Assembly (NCBI GenBank): GCA_029260765.1
Contig: JAJDCP010000087.1
Location: forward strand, 41,443 to 105,442
Length of the DNA: 64,000 nt
Direction of reading: 5' to 3'
From: Planctomycetota bacterium
GTDB lineage: Bacteria; Planctomycetota; J058; JAJDCP01
Every line of letters starts with the position of its first letter. Position 1 is the first letter of the stretch. The notes beneath the pieces were generated by a model. That model made no database searches, was not told the DNA's origin, and saw nothing but the letters and a program-made list of their open reading frames with translations. Below, in pieces: positions 8,119 through 16,249 of this stretch. The position numbers and the translations under genes are program-made.

Positions 8119-8889
8119 ATGCTGACCTGCACGATCAATGACCTCTTCCTTCGACTCTCGGCCTGGCCCCTGGCAACAGAGCAGCCGACACTCGTAATGC
8201 TGCACGGCTCGGGCAACACAGGGGTTCTGTGGGACGCTCAGATCACAGGGCTCGCTGACATCGCCAACGTTGTCGCCGTAGACCTGCCGGGTCATGGCGG
8301 CAGCCAGGGCGCAGCCGCTGCCTCCGTCAGCGAGTATGCTGCGGGCATCGCAGCGTTGATCCCTGCGTTGGGCATCTCGAGAGCCATCGTCTGCGGCTTG
8401 AGCCTCGGAGGCGGCATCGCTCTGCAGATGCTGCTGGACCATGCTGAGCGGGTCGCGGGAGCTGTGCTGCTGGGAACCGGAGCACGCCTACGGGTGATGC
8501 CGATGATCTTTCAGCTGATCGAGCATGACTTCGAGAGCTTCGTGCAGGGGATGCCAGGGGTGGCAGCCTCCCCGAACACCGATGCGGCTCTACTGGCGCC
8601 GCTCATGCGCTCCGTGTTGGACAACGGAGCCGAAGTCACCGCGGGCGATTTCCGGGTTTGTGACGCGTTTGATGTCATGGACCGACTCGGCGAGATCGAT
8701 AGCCCGGTTCTCGTCTTGTCGGGCGATGATGACAAACTCACGCCGGCGAAGTACTCCAACTACCTCGGCAACCAGATCGCAGGTGCGGAGCTGGTCACCC
8801 TGAGCGATGCCGGCCACCTCGCGGCAGTGGAACGACCCGACGCGGTCAATCAGGCAATCCGCACGTGGTTGCTCGGGCTCTCCGGGTAG
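8119..8889 (+). CDS. Alpha/beta hydrolase
   Basis: A 256-residue canonical alpha/beta hydrolase. The oxyanion-hole motif LHGSGNTG is followed by VDLPGHGGS, nucleophile elbow GLSLGG with Ser95, acid at Asp203-205 (SGDDDK) and His233 (SDAGHLAAVERP). The length and motif spacing fit esterase, lactonase or haloperoxidase-type enzymes. No signal peptide is present, so it is cytoplasmic. It stands alone on the plus strand between minus-strand genes, so the context does not reveal the substrate. The RBS is AGGGA about eight bases before the ATG. Confidence 0.92.
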   Translation: MLTCTINDLFLRLSAWPLATEQPTLVMLHGSGNTGVLWDAQITGLADIANVVAVDLPGHGGSQGAAAASVSEYAAGIAALIPALGISRAIVCGLSLGGGIALQMLLDHAERVAGAVLLGTGARLRVMPMIFQLIEHDFESFVQGMPGVAASPNTDAALLAPLMRSVLDNGAEVTAGDFRVCDAFDVMDRLGEIDSPVLVLSGDDDKLTPAKYSNYLGNQIAGAELVTLSDAGHLAAVERPDAVNQAIRTWLLGLSG

Positions 8890-8999
8890 TTTCCGCCGCT
8901 GGGAGTGCGGCTTTGAGGCGGGCGCGGTTCGTGCTTCAACAGGTGTGAGCGTTGTCGCATTGCACAAACCCACTCCATGCTCTAGCTTCCGCTGTCCAC

Positions 9000-9569
9000 T
9001 CAGCGATCGAAATCCTCCTTGGCCCGGCCCAGTTTGAAGCCGTCCGGTCGCCAGTCACCAAGCCATGCGCCCAGATCAACGGCGTTATCGCCGTACAGGT
9101 CCTCGCCGCTCTCCAGATAGTGGACCATCCGGTCAAATCCAGGTTTGCTCCCGCAGTCCTCTGGCGGACCCGTACGGTCACCGCCGAGCAAACGGCGCTT
9201 GAAGCTCTCCTTGTTCGAGCGAACAGCGACCAGCTTGACGTCGTGGGTCCAGCAGTCGCCGAAGTCGTATAGATACTCGCACCATTCCACGACCCTCTTC
9301 CCTGTGAAGTATGTGTTGAGCTTCAGGTGGCGCGCGTCTGGCGTCGGACGATTGTACTCCTCGCCGCCTGGCAGCCCCGCGATGGGCCTCCCCTGGAGAG
9401 TGGGTGTTCGAAACTCCCACAGATGGCATTCTTGCCAGCCGAAGCTGTCCTGGATGGCCTTGTGGAGCTGGGCGAACGTGGCGGTCGTGCGGATGAGAAG
9501 CCTCCGCCAAATGCGGGGCTGGATCTCCTGCAGGGAGATCTCGAACTCGTAGTATCTTGGCATCTTCAT
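9000..9569 (-). CDS. pRiA4b ORF-3-like protein (IS1096 TnpR-like)
   Basis: A 189-residue protein of the plasmid pRiA4b ORF-3 family. The opening YYEFEISLQEIQPRIWRRLL, then TFAQLHKAIQDSFGW, HLWEF and YLYDFGDCWTHDVKL, and the late PGFDRMVHYLESG are characteristic. The start at 9569 (MKMPRYYEF) is preferred because GAGG lies four bases upstream and the longer frame covers the AbiEii gene. The AbiEii stop lies within this ribosome binding site, so the gene is the third member of the AbiE operon. The family is widespread on plasmids and in IS1096-type elements; its biochemical role is not established. Confidence 0.88.
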   Translation of the reverse strand: MKMPRYYEFEISLQEIQPRIWRRLLIRTTATFAQLHKAIQDSFGWQECHLWEFRTPTLQGRPIAGLPGGEEYNRPTPDARHLKLNTYFTGKRVVEWCEYLYDFGDCWTHDVKLVAVRSNKESFKRRLLGGDRTGPPEDCGSKPGFDRMVHYLESGEDLYGDNAVDLGAWLGDWRPDGFKLGRAKEDFDR

Positions 9570-9574
9570 GGTCC

Positions 9575-10507
9575 TCAGTCGGCCTGCTGGTCGTCGTGTG
9601 ACCGTGTACTTGTGACCCAACCCCAGGTCTCGGGATTCCATTGCGCGTCCCTCGGACCGGACAGCACCGGGTCGAGAAATGAGCGCGCGGCGGCGGTCAC
9701 CTCGCCCACTGTGGCCCACTGGAGTCGATCTCCCTGAGCTATCGACCTGTAGGGCGTCTCCCAAGAAGCCGGAGGGCCGGGAAGCCGCGGAGGCACGTCG
9801 TGGGTGCCGCGGAACTTGAATGTTTGCTCGAACGCCGCGCGTAGCCGCCGGGCATGGAGCGGGCCCGCGGTCGCCATGAGGGCGAGGTCCGGTAGGTCCT
9901 TCACGCGCGAGTTTGGGCGCGCGCGTGGCATCGTGTACGCGTGGAGTTTCTCCGCGATATGCGACTCGATAGGATACAACCGGATCGTGGGCGGAAAGAT
10001 ACCCGCAAACGCCAGCACGTCCTTGGCAACCCTGTCCTCGGGCTCGCCGAGGATCGGATCGCCGAACGCGACGTCGACGCCGAATGGACGGCCGTACAGC
10101 TTGCCGGCGAGGCTGCACTCCGCGCGGAAGCGCAAGCCTTCATACTGCGTGCCTTCGTTCCGGATCTCGGGGTGCCGGTTGTCGGGCACTACAGTGAAGA
10201 ACATGAAATCGCCGAGCTCGCGCCGCGCGGCTTTTCAAAGCGATTCGAGAATCGCAGCGGGCGAACCCACAACACGCAAGTCGACGTCCTTGGTCGTCCG
10301 CGCCCGCTCGAGGCGTAGCTCAACTGCAAGCCCGCCCTTCAGCGTTACTGTCTCGCCAAGCTCGATGAAGACACGGGCGAGGAAGCGGTCGAAGATGAGC
10401 AGTTGGCGCCTACGAGCCAAGCCGGTGCCCGCTAAGGTCGCCGTCCGAAGTCGCTGCTCGAGCGCCTGCTTGAACGCGGCAGCGGTGATGTACCTGCGGG
10501 TCGTCAT
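9575..10507 (-). pseudogene. abiEii: AbiEii toxin (nucleotidyltransferase) interrupted by in-frame TGA
   Basis: Two open stretches in the same frame (10507-10235 and 10204-9575) together read as one 310-residue AbiEii-type protein. The N-terminal part has GETVTLKGGLAVELRLERAR followed by TTKDVDLRV, the nucleotidyltransferase signature (G-G and D-x-D). It ends AAILESL, then TGA, and continues without a shift as KAARRELGDFMFFTVV. Homologous coding on both sides and one in-frame TGA indicate a nonsense mutation rather than a frameshift. AbiEii adds nucleotides to tRNA and arrests growth, with AbiEi as antitoxin. A reinitiation fragment could start at 10204, but it would lack the active site. Confidence 0.85.
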
Positions 10508-11088
10508 CCGTCGAGGCCTCCATGAGGGTCGAGCGCGAGGGCCACCGCGTCGAGCTCGTCTCGGACGACCAGACCGCGGTGCAGCGCAGCACGCGCGGCC
10601 TGGCGCAAGAGCCCAGGCGGGAGGTTGGCGTTGGCGCAGTCACGCAGCGTCCGCGCGGGATCAGTCGCTGGGACCGGGCCGAACCACCGCCGCTCTGCCT
10701 CAAGCACTTCACCATAGTAAAGGACGACTCCGTCCGGGACGCGGAGCCGCCGCTTCTTCCAGGAGGCCGGCAGCGTGAGATGGACCTGTGACGGGAGAAT
10801 GTCCGAGAGGTCGTGCAAAGCGAGCGCGGTCTGGTTACAGAAGACGCCGGCATGCTCCGACCACAGCCAGATTTCGGTCAGATCCTCGTGATCACCCGCG
10901 GGGAAGTGGACGAGACGATACACCCCACGCCTTACACGGATCAAACGACCAGCGCCCAGGTGGTGCGCCAACAGCTGTGGCGAGTAGCCAGCTTCGGCTG
11001 CCTGCTGCGTCGTGAACATCCCTTCCTGGGCCACAGCCAGCTCAAACAGATGGTCCCAGCTGGGTGAGGTGGTGGCTGCCTCGCTCAT
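10504..11088 (-). CDS. abiEi: AbiEi antitoxin
   Basis: A 194-residue AbiEi-type protein. The N-terminal winged helix reads ELAVAQEGMFTTQQAAEAGY and GRLIRVRRGVYRLVHFP. The C-terminal part (LTEIWLWSEHAGVFCNQTAL, then LHLSDILP-like and PVTDPARTL-like stretches) is the conserved antitoxin domain. AbiEi represses its operon and counteracts AbiEii without direct binding (type IV system). Its stop overlaps the AbiEii start by four bases (ATGA). The antitoxin appears intact although the toxin carries a nonsense codon, the direction of decay expected when toxin activity is costly. Confidence 0.9.
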   Translation of the reverse strand: MSEAATTSPSWDHLFELAVAQEGMFTTQQAAEAGYSPQLLAHHLGAGRLIRVRRGVYRLVHFPAGDHEDLTEIWLWSEHAGVFCNQTALALHDLSDILPSQVHLTLPASWKKRRLRVPDGVVLYYGEVLEAERRWFGPVPATDPARTLRDCANANLPPGLLRQAARAALHRGLVVRDELDAVALALDPHGGLDG

Positions 11089-11099
11089 CCATACAAGTT

Positions 11100-11176
11100 A
11101 AGCCAGGCTTTAGTTTTGTGCAAGCCTCCGAGCGGTCCACAACACAGACCTTTAGTCTGGCTTCAGCTTTGTGCCG
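11100..11176. promoter_or_regulatory. Probable AbiEi operator: palindrome plus direct repeats
   Basis: Twelve bases upstream of the AbiEi ATG is the palindrome AAGCCAGGCTT (11100-11110). It begins a 25-base stretch (gccaggctttagttttgtgc...) repeated imperfectly about 50 bases further out (gtctggcttcagctttgtgc...), matching at 18 of 25 positions. AbiEi proteins are known to bind repeats upstream of their operon, so this pair is a likely operator. Confidence 0.5.
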
Positions 11177-11339
11177 GCTGCACAGGCCCACAGGAGGTCG
11201 CCATACGGATCGGTCTCTTCGTCGGTCATAGACCGACGTTACAGGCGGTTCTCAACACTTCGAAGGCATGGACCAAACCTGACCGAAGACTCCGGAGAGA
11301 AGTCTCAATCAGAAGTTGACTATGTTAAGCGTTCTGGAC

Positions 11340-11665
11340 TCGTACCTGTAACCAAGCCGGTTGCATCAGGACCCCGACGGCTCCCCCGTCCAGGTCTTCG
11401 CGCGCATCCTCCTGCCCTACCTGAAACCGGCCCTGTGGACAGCCGTCGGCCTGGCGTTCATGCAGTCCTTCGAGAACTACAACACCACTCTGTTCGCCAT
11501 CGGCATCGAGCAGACCTTGCCGGTCTATATCGGTACGCGCATCCGCATGGGACTCAGCCCCGCCATGAACGCATTGGCGGTCCTGTTGTGCTGACGGTGG
11601 TCGGGGCGCTGGTCTGGGAGCTCTGGGGAAGGGAACAGGGTCTAAGCTCGAAGCATGGCCACTGA
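11340..11665 (+). pseudogene. Remnant of ABC transporter permease (PotC/YdcV-like C-terminus)
   Basis: The frame from 11361 reads VFARILLPYLKPALWTAVGL followed by AFMQSFENYNTTLFAIGIEQ and TLPVYIGTRIRMGLSPAMNA. This is the C-terminal membrane part of polyamine-type ABC permeases, including the EAA-loop-like LPYLKPAL. Near 11590 the frame ends, and the continuation (LTVVGALVWELWGREQG) lies in another frame, so there is a frameshift. The N-terminal two thirds are absent. The neighbouring choline-kinase-like gene often accompanies such transporters, so this may be what is left of a transport locus. Confidence 0.65.
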
Positions 11666-11689
11666 CAGGAAGTCCGGCGCCAGCGAGCC

Positions 11690-12601
11690 TCAAGCCAGAT
11701 CGCGCAACCAGCCGTCGACCCGCGTCGTCATCGTGATCACAGCGAAGCGCTCATGATGCTTCAGAGCGTAGGCGAGGTAGTCGAAATCCAGGCAGGAGAT
11801 CGCCTTCTGCAGGAAAGCCCAGGCGGCATCGCGCATGTCCGAAGCCAGGCGCATGAGATGGAGCTGGGCGAGCCGCTTCCGCGTCACCGTTCCGAAATAG
11901 AGGGACACCAACTGCTCGCACTGGGCGTCGTTCATCTCACAGTTGACCGCAAGGTTGCCGAGGTCAAACATCAACTCACCAGAGGCAGCATACTCCCAGT
12001 CAACGATCCAGATCCGACTGTCGTCATCGATGAAGTTGCTCGGCAAGAGGTCATTGTGGCAGGCGCGACGCAGGCTGTGAGGCTTGAGGGCCCGCGAAAT
12101 GATGTCCAGACGCCCGGACAGCTCAGGCCAGGTCTCAGGCAGCACGACTCCTCGCTGCGCAGCTTGATGCATGTATGCGCCGACGGTGTCGAAGGCCGAG
12201 AAGCAACCCGGGAAGCAGGCCTGCTCGTGGCACAGGCGCAGCTCCCCTAGGATCCTCCACAGCCGCCCAGGCTCAAGGGCCAAGGCGCCGGTCAGGGATG
12301 GCCCGGGAACGAAGCGGGTCACGAGCAGGCTCTCTTCACTGGACACGTGCAGGACCTCGGGGGCGACGCCCAGGGTCGAGGCGGCGCGCTGACAGGCCGC
12401 CTCATGGCCGCGGTCTATGCCCAGGAGATCGGAGTTTCTTCCGTAGATGCGGACGGCGTAGGACGCTCCCTCGAGGTCGACGCGGAAGTTCTCGTTGGTG
12501 ATGCCCCCGGACAGGGAGCTGACCTCGGCAGCATGCATCCGCCAACCGAGGCTCTTGGCCAGAGTCTGCCGCAGTCTCGCTTCGATCGTCAGCTCCGCCA
12601 C
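11690..12601 (-). CDS. Choline/ethanolamine-kinase-like phosphotransferase
   Basis: A 303-residue member of the APH/choline kinase fold. Visible are LSGGITNENFRVDLEGASYA (nucleotide loop), VRIYGRNSDLLGIDR, Brenner's motif ACHNDLLPSNFI (HxDxxxxN) and the metal site WIVDWEYAASGELMFDLG. These match LicA/choline-kinase relatives that phosphorylate choline or a related amino-alcohol. It starts at GTG 12601 with no strong Shine-Dalgarno. It is convergent with a decayed polyamine-type permease and followed by a methyltransferase in the same direction. The substrate is not certain; related proteins are also found in osmolyte catabolism loci. Confidence 0.85.
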   Translation of the reverse strand: MAELTIEARLRQTLAKSLGWRMHAAEVSSLSGGITNENFRVDLEGASYAVRIYGRNSDLLGIDRGHEAACQRAASTLGVAPEVLHVSSEESLLVTRFVPGPSLTGALALEPGRLWRILGELRLCHEQACFPGCFSAFDTVGAYMHQAAQRGVVLPETWPELSGRLDIISRALKPHSLRRACHNDLLPSNFIDDDSRIWIVDWEYAASGELMFDLGNLAVNCEMNDAQCEQLVSLYFGTVTRKRLAQLHLMRLASDMRDAAWAFLQKAISCLDFDYLAYALKHHERFAVITMTTRVDGWLRDLA

Positions 12602-12628
12602 TGCTCTACATACTCTCTCTGGAAACCG

Positions 12629-13447
12629 TCAATGCTCGATGTCCACGGCGCGATCGCCCTTGCGGAACCAGACGAAGAGACACTGGCCGTAAGTCTTGCG
12701 CGTCCGCTCCGCGCGCGCCAGAAAGCTGTCGATCGACGTGTCCTCGATCATCCCGCGCAGCCGGCTCAGCCCGTTCTGCAGCTCCTCTTCGGTCGCGAGC
12801 GCCCAGGTGGAATCGCCATCCCGGTAGTTCTTGGAGAGCGGGCCCGAAGGATCCAGGTAGTCTTCGCCCTGCAGCACCTCGCTCACCGGAACGACGACGC
12901 CACCGCACGTCAGCCCGACTTCGCGGCCCATCGCCTCGAGCACTCCGTCCGCCGCGAAGCGGGCGGGAAGGCGCTCGGCCAGCCGCTCTGCCGCCTTGGG
13001 GATGAGCTGGGCCCACCAATAGGACTGCGCCATCTGTTCCTTCGTTGAAGTGTGGAGGACGAACACGCCGCCGGGTCGAGTGACGCGGGCGGCTTCAGCG
13101 AACACACTTCTGAGGGCGGCAAACCCGTCATCCGGAGGCAGGTGGTGGATCACTTGATTGAGCATCACACCGTCCGCGTGCTCGTCCGGGAACGGGAGCT
13201 CCGTGATCGATCCCTGGTGGAGCTCGGTGTTGGGATAGGGCGCGAGTTTTTTCTCGGCGACTGCGAGCATGCCGCTGTTGAGGTCCAGACCTACCAGCCT
13301 GCCCACATGTGGGGCCAACGCCCGCGCATAGCTGCCGGTGCCGCATCCGGCATCGAGGATGGTGAGCTCTTGGAGCGGTCGGCCTGTGTTTGTGAAGAAA
13401 CCCAGATGCAGCTCGACTCCCACCGGCTGACGGGTCTGATCGTACAC
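12629..13447 (-). CDS. Class I SAM-dependent methyltransferase, probable N-terminal frameshift
   Basis: A 272-residue Methyltransf_11 protein with SAM motif I ILDAGCGTGSYARALAP, motif II VGLDLNSGMLAVAEKK, and FPDEHADGVMLNQVIHHL. The substrate is unknown. The in-frame start is GTG 13447, but homologous-looking sequence (EQFEDYGAVSSVYDQTR) extends upstream without a start codon. A good start, ATG 13520 with GGAG five bases before it, reads MKKPDTPAP and enters this frame only if one base of the six-C run (13493-13498 on the + strand, as G) is removed. The gene is therefore either slightly truncated, frameshifted in nature, or affected by a homopolymer error. Confidence 0.8.
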   Translation of the reverse strand: MYDQTRQPVGVELHLGFFTNTGRPLQELTILDAGCGTGSYARALAPHVGRLVGLDLNSGMLAVAEKKLAPYPNTELHQGSITELPFPDEHADGVMLNQVIHHLPPDDGFAALRSVFAEAARVTRPGGVFVLHTSTKEQMAQSYWWAQLIPKAAERLAERLPARFAADGVLEAMGREVGLTCGGVVVPVSEVLQGEDYLDPSGPLSKNYRDGDSTWALATEEELQNGLSRLRGMIEDTSIDSFLARAERTRKTYGQCLFVWFRKGDRAVDIEH

Positions 13448-13893
13448 CGATGAGACGGCCCCATAATCTTCGAATTGCTCGCACTCGGCTCCGGGGGGCT
13501 GGGGTGTCTGGCTTCTTCATGTCTACTCCGAGAGGCTGGCTGCCACAGCATGACCGCTCACGGTCGTTGAGGGGAAACCGAAGGGTTGTGATCGAATGGA
13601 CGAGTGGAAGGCGTGAGTCCCCGCACACATCGTGGCGGGCTCCGAGCAGGCTCCCCATTGCTGGGGACCGTTGTTGCCCAAGTATCTCTCAAATCCAAGC
13701 CTGCATTCCGCAGGAGAATGCGCCGCAGCCTCTGCTGCGCTCAACCAACCCCCTGTTCTCCGCAACTGGAACGCCTGTACGGACCCTGCCGATCTCGAGG
13801 AGTCCGAAGCGTACGGGGGCTTGAGCTCCGCCAATGTGCGGAGCCGGAAGCCGCGATCGTTCGCTAGAATAGGGGGACTGGAGGCACCACGCT

Positions 13894-15852
13894 ATGGGAC
13901 GGGTTTTCGCCGCGCGCAGCGAAGCTAAGGAGCACGCCCCTCAAGAGGGGGAAACGCTGGCTTCAATCCTCGCGGAGGTTGGCGAGCAAGCTCCGACCTG
14001 GCAAGAACTCGCGCTGTTCAACTGGGCGACCGACGATCCCCGGAAGCTCAACCGCGCGTTGGCGGAGACCATCGGCATCGACACGCCGCAGGACGACCCG
14101 TCCCAGACGCCCCTCAAGCCCGCCTGCGGACCGAAGACACCCGGCAAGATCCTGGTGCCGAAGGTCTGGCAAGCCGAGTCCCTCGAGGCAGGGGCCTGTG
14201 TCGCCCTGGCCCTGGCGGCCCCTCCACTGCCCGCGCTGCGGCTGCGGGTGAAGGTGGTGCGGGCGGCCGCGCCCGAGCAGGGCAAGGCCGTCCCCTGCCA
14301 CGTCAAGCTGGAGGGACCGGCCCCCCAGGCCGAGCAGGCGACCGACCCCGAGACCGGAGAGGTGCTGTTCATGCTGCCGCAGCCGGGCACCTACACGGCT
14401 GTTCTGCGCTTCGAGGAGGAGCATGACGGCTTCTACCGCCCGCCCGAAGAGCCGCTCACGGCTGAGGTGAACGAGCCCTGGCAAGAGCCGCTGCTCGCTG
14501 CCTTGCGGCCGGGCAGCGTGCTCAAGGCGCGGGCTAAGCAGGCAGGCACCGAGACCTGGCTGAACGACGTGACCGTCAAGCTGAACCGAGAGCCGGTGCC
14601 CGAGGCGCGCACCGCGGGCGAGGCGCCGGCGCTGTTGAAGGGGCTGGAACCCGGCACGGCGAAAGTGTCTCTGACGATTCCCGGCGACACCCCGGTCGAT
14701 CTGGCAGACGTGGAAGAGGTCGAGCTTCTGCCCTACGCCGCAACCGTGTGGGACAAGGAGCTGCGTCCGCCCCGCTTCGTGTCCGACTACGAGGCGGAGA
14801 ACAGCCTGTTCCGCATTCCGGGCGCGGGAACCCGCAACTACGCTTTCCGCAATGACGGCGATCTGCCCCTCCAGATCGTGAGCGTGGTCAAGACCTGCGG
14901 CGGCAACGGCCAACAGACGGCTGCCGTCGGCCCACTGAACCCGGTTCCGGGCGGCCAGGCGAGCCACATCACGTTCACCGGCAACTACAACGCCGACGAC
15001 CCCAAGCCGCGCCTCGCCATCTTCACGATCACCACGAATGACCCGGACAAGCAGACCGTACCTGCCCGCACCACCAGCTTGGGCGCGGGCGCCGAACGGG
15101 CCTGGCAGATCATTCAACAGCTGTGGGCCCAGCAGCCGGCTGCGGGACTGGTCAACGCCGCGGCTACCCAAACCGCGGTGCCGGGGGCCGTGACCGGTGC
15201 GCTGCAGCACACCGATGCAGAGATGCGTGCGCTGATGTGCAGCCAAGCGTCGATCGTGCCTACGGGCGGCGACACCGACCACTGGGCGAGTGGCGGGACG
15301 CACGTGTACCAGGCCAACGGCCCGATCACCGCCTTCTTCCGTGGGCTGTTCGACGACACCCAGGCGGTCAACCCCGCGATCGAGATCAGCAAGCACGACT
15401 TGTTCCACGGCCATGTCTTCTTCTGTCCACCCGACGGCCCGACCGGTCCTGCCGGGGGCGATCTCGGGATCCTGTTCCACGCCAAGGAATACCCGACCGA
15501 CGGCGACGATGCCGGCAAGGCGGGGGATCCCGGCTTCGCGATGGGCAGCGCGGAGTATCAGGACCGCAACATCCTCTATCTGCTGTCCAGAGGAAGAATG
15601 TGGGGGCTGCGCGCCAACACCGCGCAAGGCGGCTCGGCGCTGAACCAACCGATGTTGCTGCAGTGGGTGACCTACCAGCAGATGGCTGCACTCGGGTTCG
15701 CGGGAGGGATGCACAACCCCGTTACGGTCAACGCCATCGACAACGGCCACTTCTACGAGGCGGGGGTGCGCCTCCCCGACGTCAACGTGCTGTTGCGCGA
15801 CCTCGACGGCGGCCCGCAGACCACATTCTACAAGGCCTACCAGGCCGTGTAG
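13894..15852 (+). CDS. LysM-like/DUF1573-like multidomain protein of unknown function
   Basis: A 652-residue protein without a signal peptide. The first 70 residues (EGETLASILAEVGEQAPTWQ, then ELALFNWATDDP) resemble the LysM-like headers of proteins loaded into contractile injection systems. The middle has beta-sandwich features: TDPETGEVLFMLPQPGTYTA is carboxypeptidase-regulatory-like, and NYAFRNDGDLPLQIVSVVKT resembles DUF1573. The C-terminal 200 residues (HGHVFFCPPDGPTGPAGGDL, NAIDNGHFYEAGVRLPDVN) are not recognised and may be the functional domain. It is monocistronic, with a perfect palindrome after its stop. An effector or surface role is an inference only. Confidence 0.7.
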   Translation: MGRVFAARSEAKEHAPQEGETLASILAEVGEQAPTWQELALFNWATDDPRKLNRALAETIGIDTPQDDPSQTPLKPACGPKTPGKILVPKVWQAESLEAGACVALALAAPPLPALRLRVKVVRAAAPEQGKAVPCHVKLEGPAPQAEQATDPETGEVLFMLPQPGTYTAVLRFEEEHDGFYRPPEEPLTAEVNEPWQEPLLAALRPGSVLKARAKQAGTETWLNDVTVKLNREPVPEARTAGEAPALLKGLEPGTAKVSLTIPGDTPVDLADVEEVELLPYAATVWDKELRPPRFVSDYEAENSLFRIPGAGTRNYAFRNDGDLPLQIVSVVKTCGGNGQQTAAVGPLNPVPGGQASHITFTGNYNADDPKPRLAIFTITTNDPDKQTVPARTTSLGAGAERAWQIIQQLWAQQPAAGLVNAAATQTAVPGAVTGALQHTDAEMRALMCSQASIVPTGGDTDHWASGGTHVYQANGPITAFFRGLFDDTQAVNPAIEISKHDLFHGHVFFCPPDGPTGPAGGDLGILFHAKEYPTDGDDAGKAGDPGFAMGSAEYQDRNILYLLSRGRMWGLRANTAQGGSALNQPMLLQWVTYQQMAALGFAGGMHNPVTVNAIDNGHFYEAGVRLPDVNVLLRDLDGGPQTTFYKAYQAV

Positions 15853-15866
15853 CCGCTACGTAGCGG
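15853..15866. repeat. Perfect 14-base palindrome after stop codon
   Basis: CCGCTACGTAGCGG begins one base after the stop codon of the 652-residue gene. It could be a protein-binding site or the base of a weak terminator; no T-tract follows. Confidence 0.4.
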
Positions 15867-16249
15867 TGGGCTTCTTCGCGCGGGCCTCTGTGTCGGCGTT
15901 ATTGCGTCGGTGGTAGTGCTTGGGTGAGCCATTTGATCCCGCTCGCGTCGCATGAACATCGTTGCGGAGTCTTGGCTGGCGGTGTGAATTGCAGTCGCTG
16001 ATCGACAGGTTGCTCCGCTAAGTCGATCGCCACGCGGCCTGGTTCGTCGCTCACCTTCCTGCGGCACGTTGCGCCCCCTGAGGCTCACGCAGATCCCGAG
16101 GATCGACTCCGGACCTCCCGACATGGGAGCCGATCCGTCCGGCGGTCGTTTGAGTGCGGCCCTTGTCGGCATGAGCGAGTTCCGCGACACTGCAAGTGGT
16201 ACTTCGGAACCGAGTGAGACATGGTGGATCACCGAAAGGAACGAAAATA
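15867..16249. other. Intergenic region upstream of HEAT-repeat gene
   Basis: About 380 bases without a convincing gene or repeat. It must hold the promoter of the HEAT-repeat gene, but no clear -10/-35 pair stands out. Confidence 0.5.

Noticed and set aside
13963..15750. A 595-residue open frame on the minus strand
   Set aside because: It is antisense to the 652-residue LysM-like gene, which has beta-sandwich features on the plus strand. The antisense product is Arg/Leu/Gly-rich without motifs.
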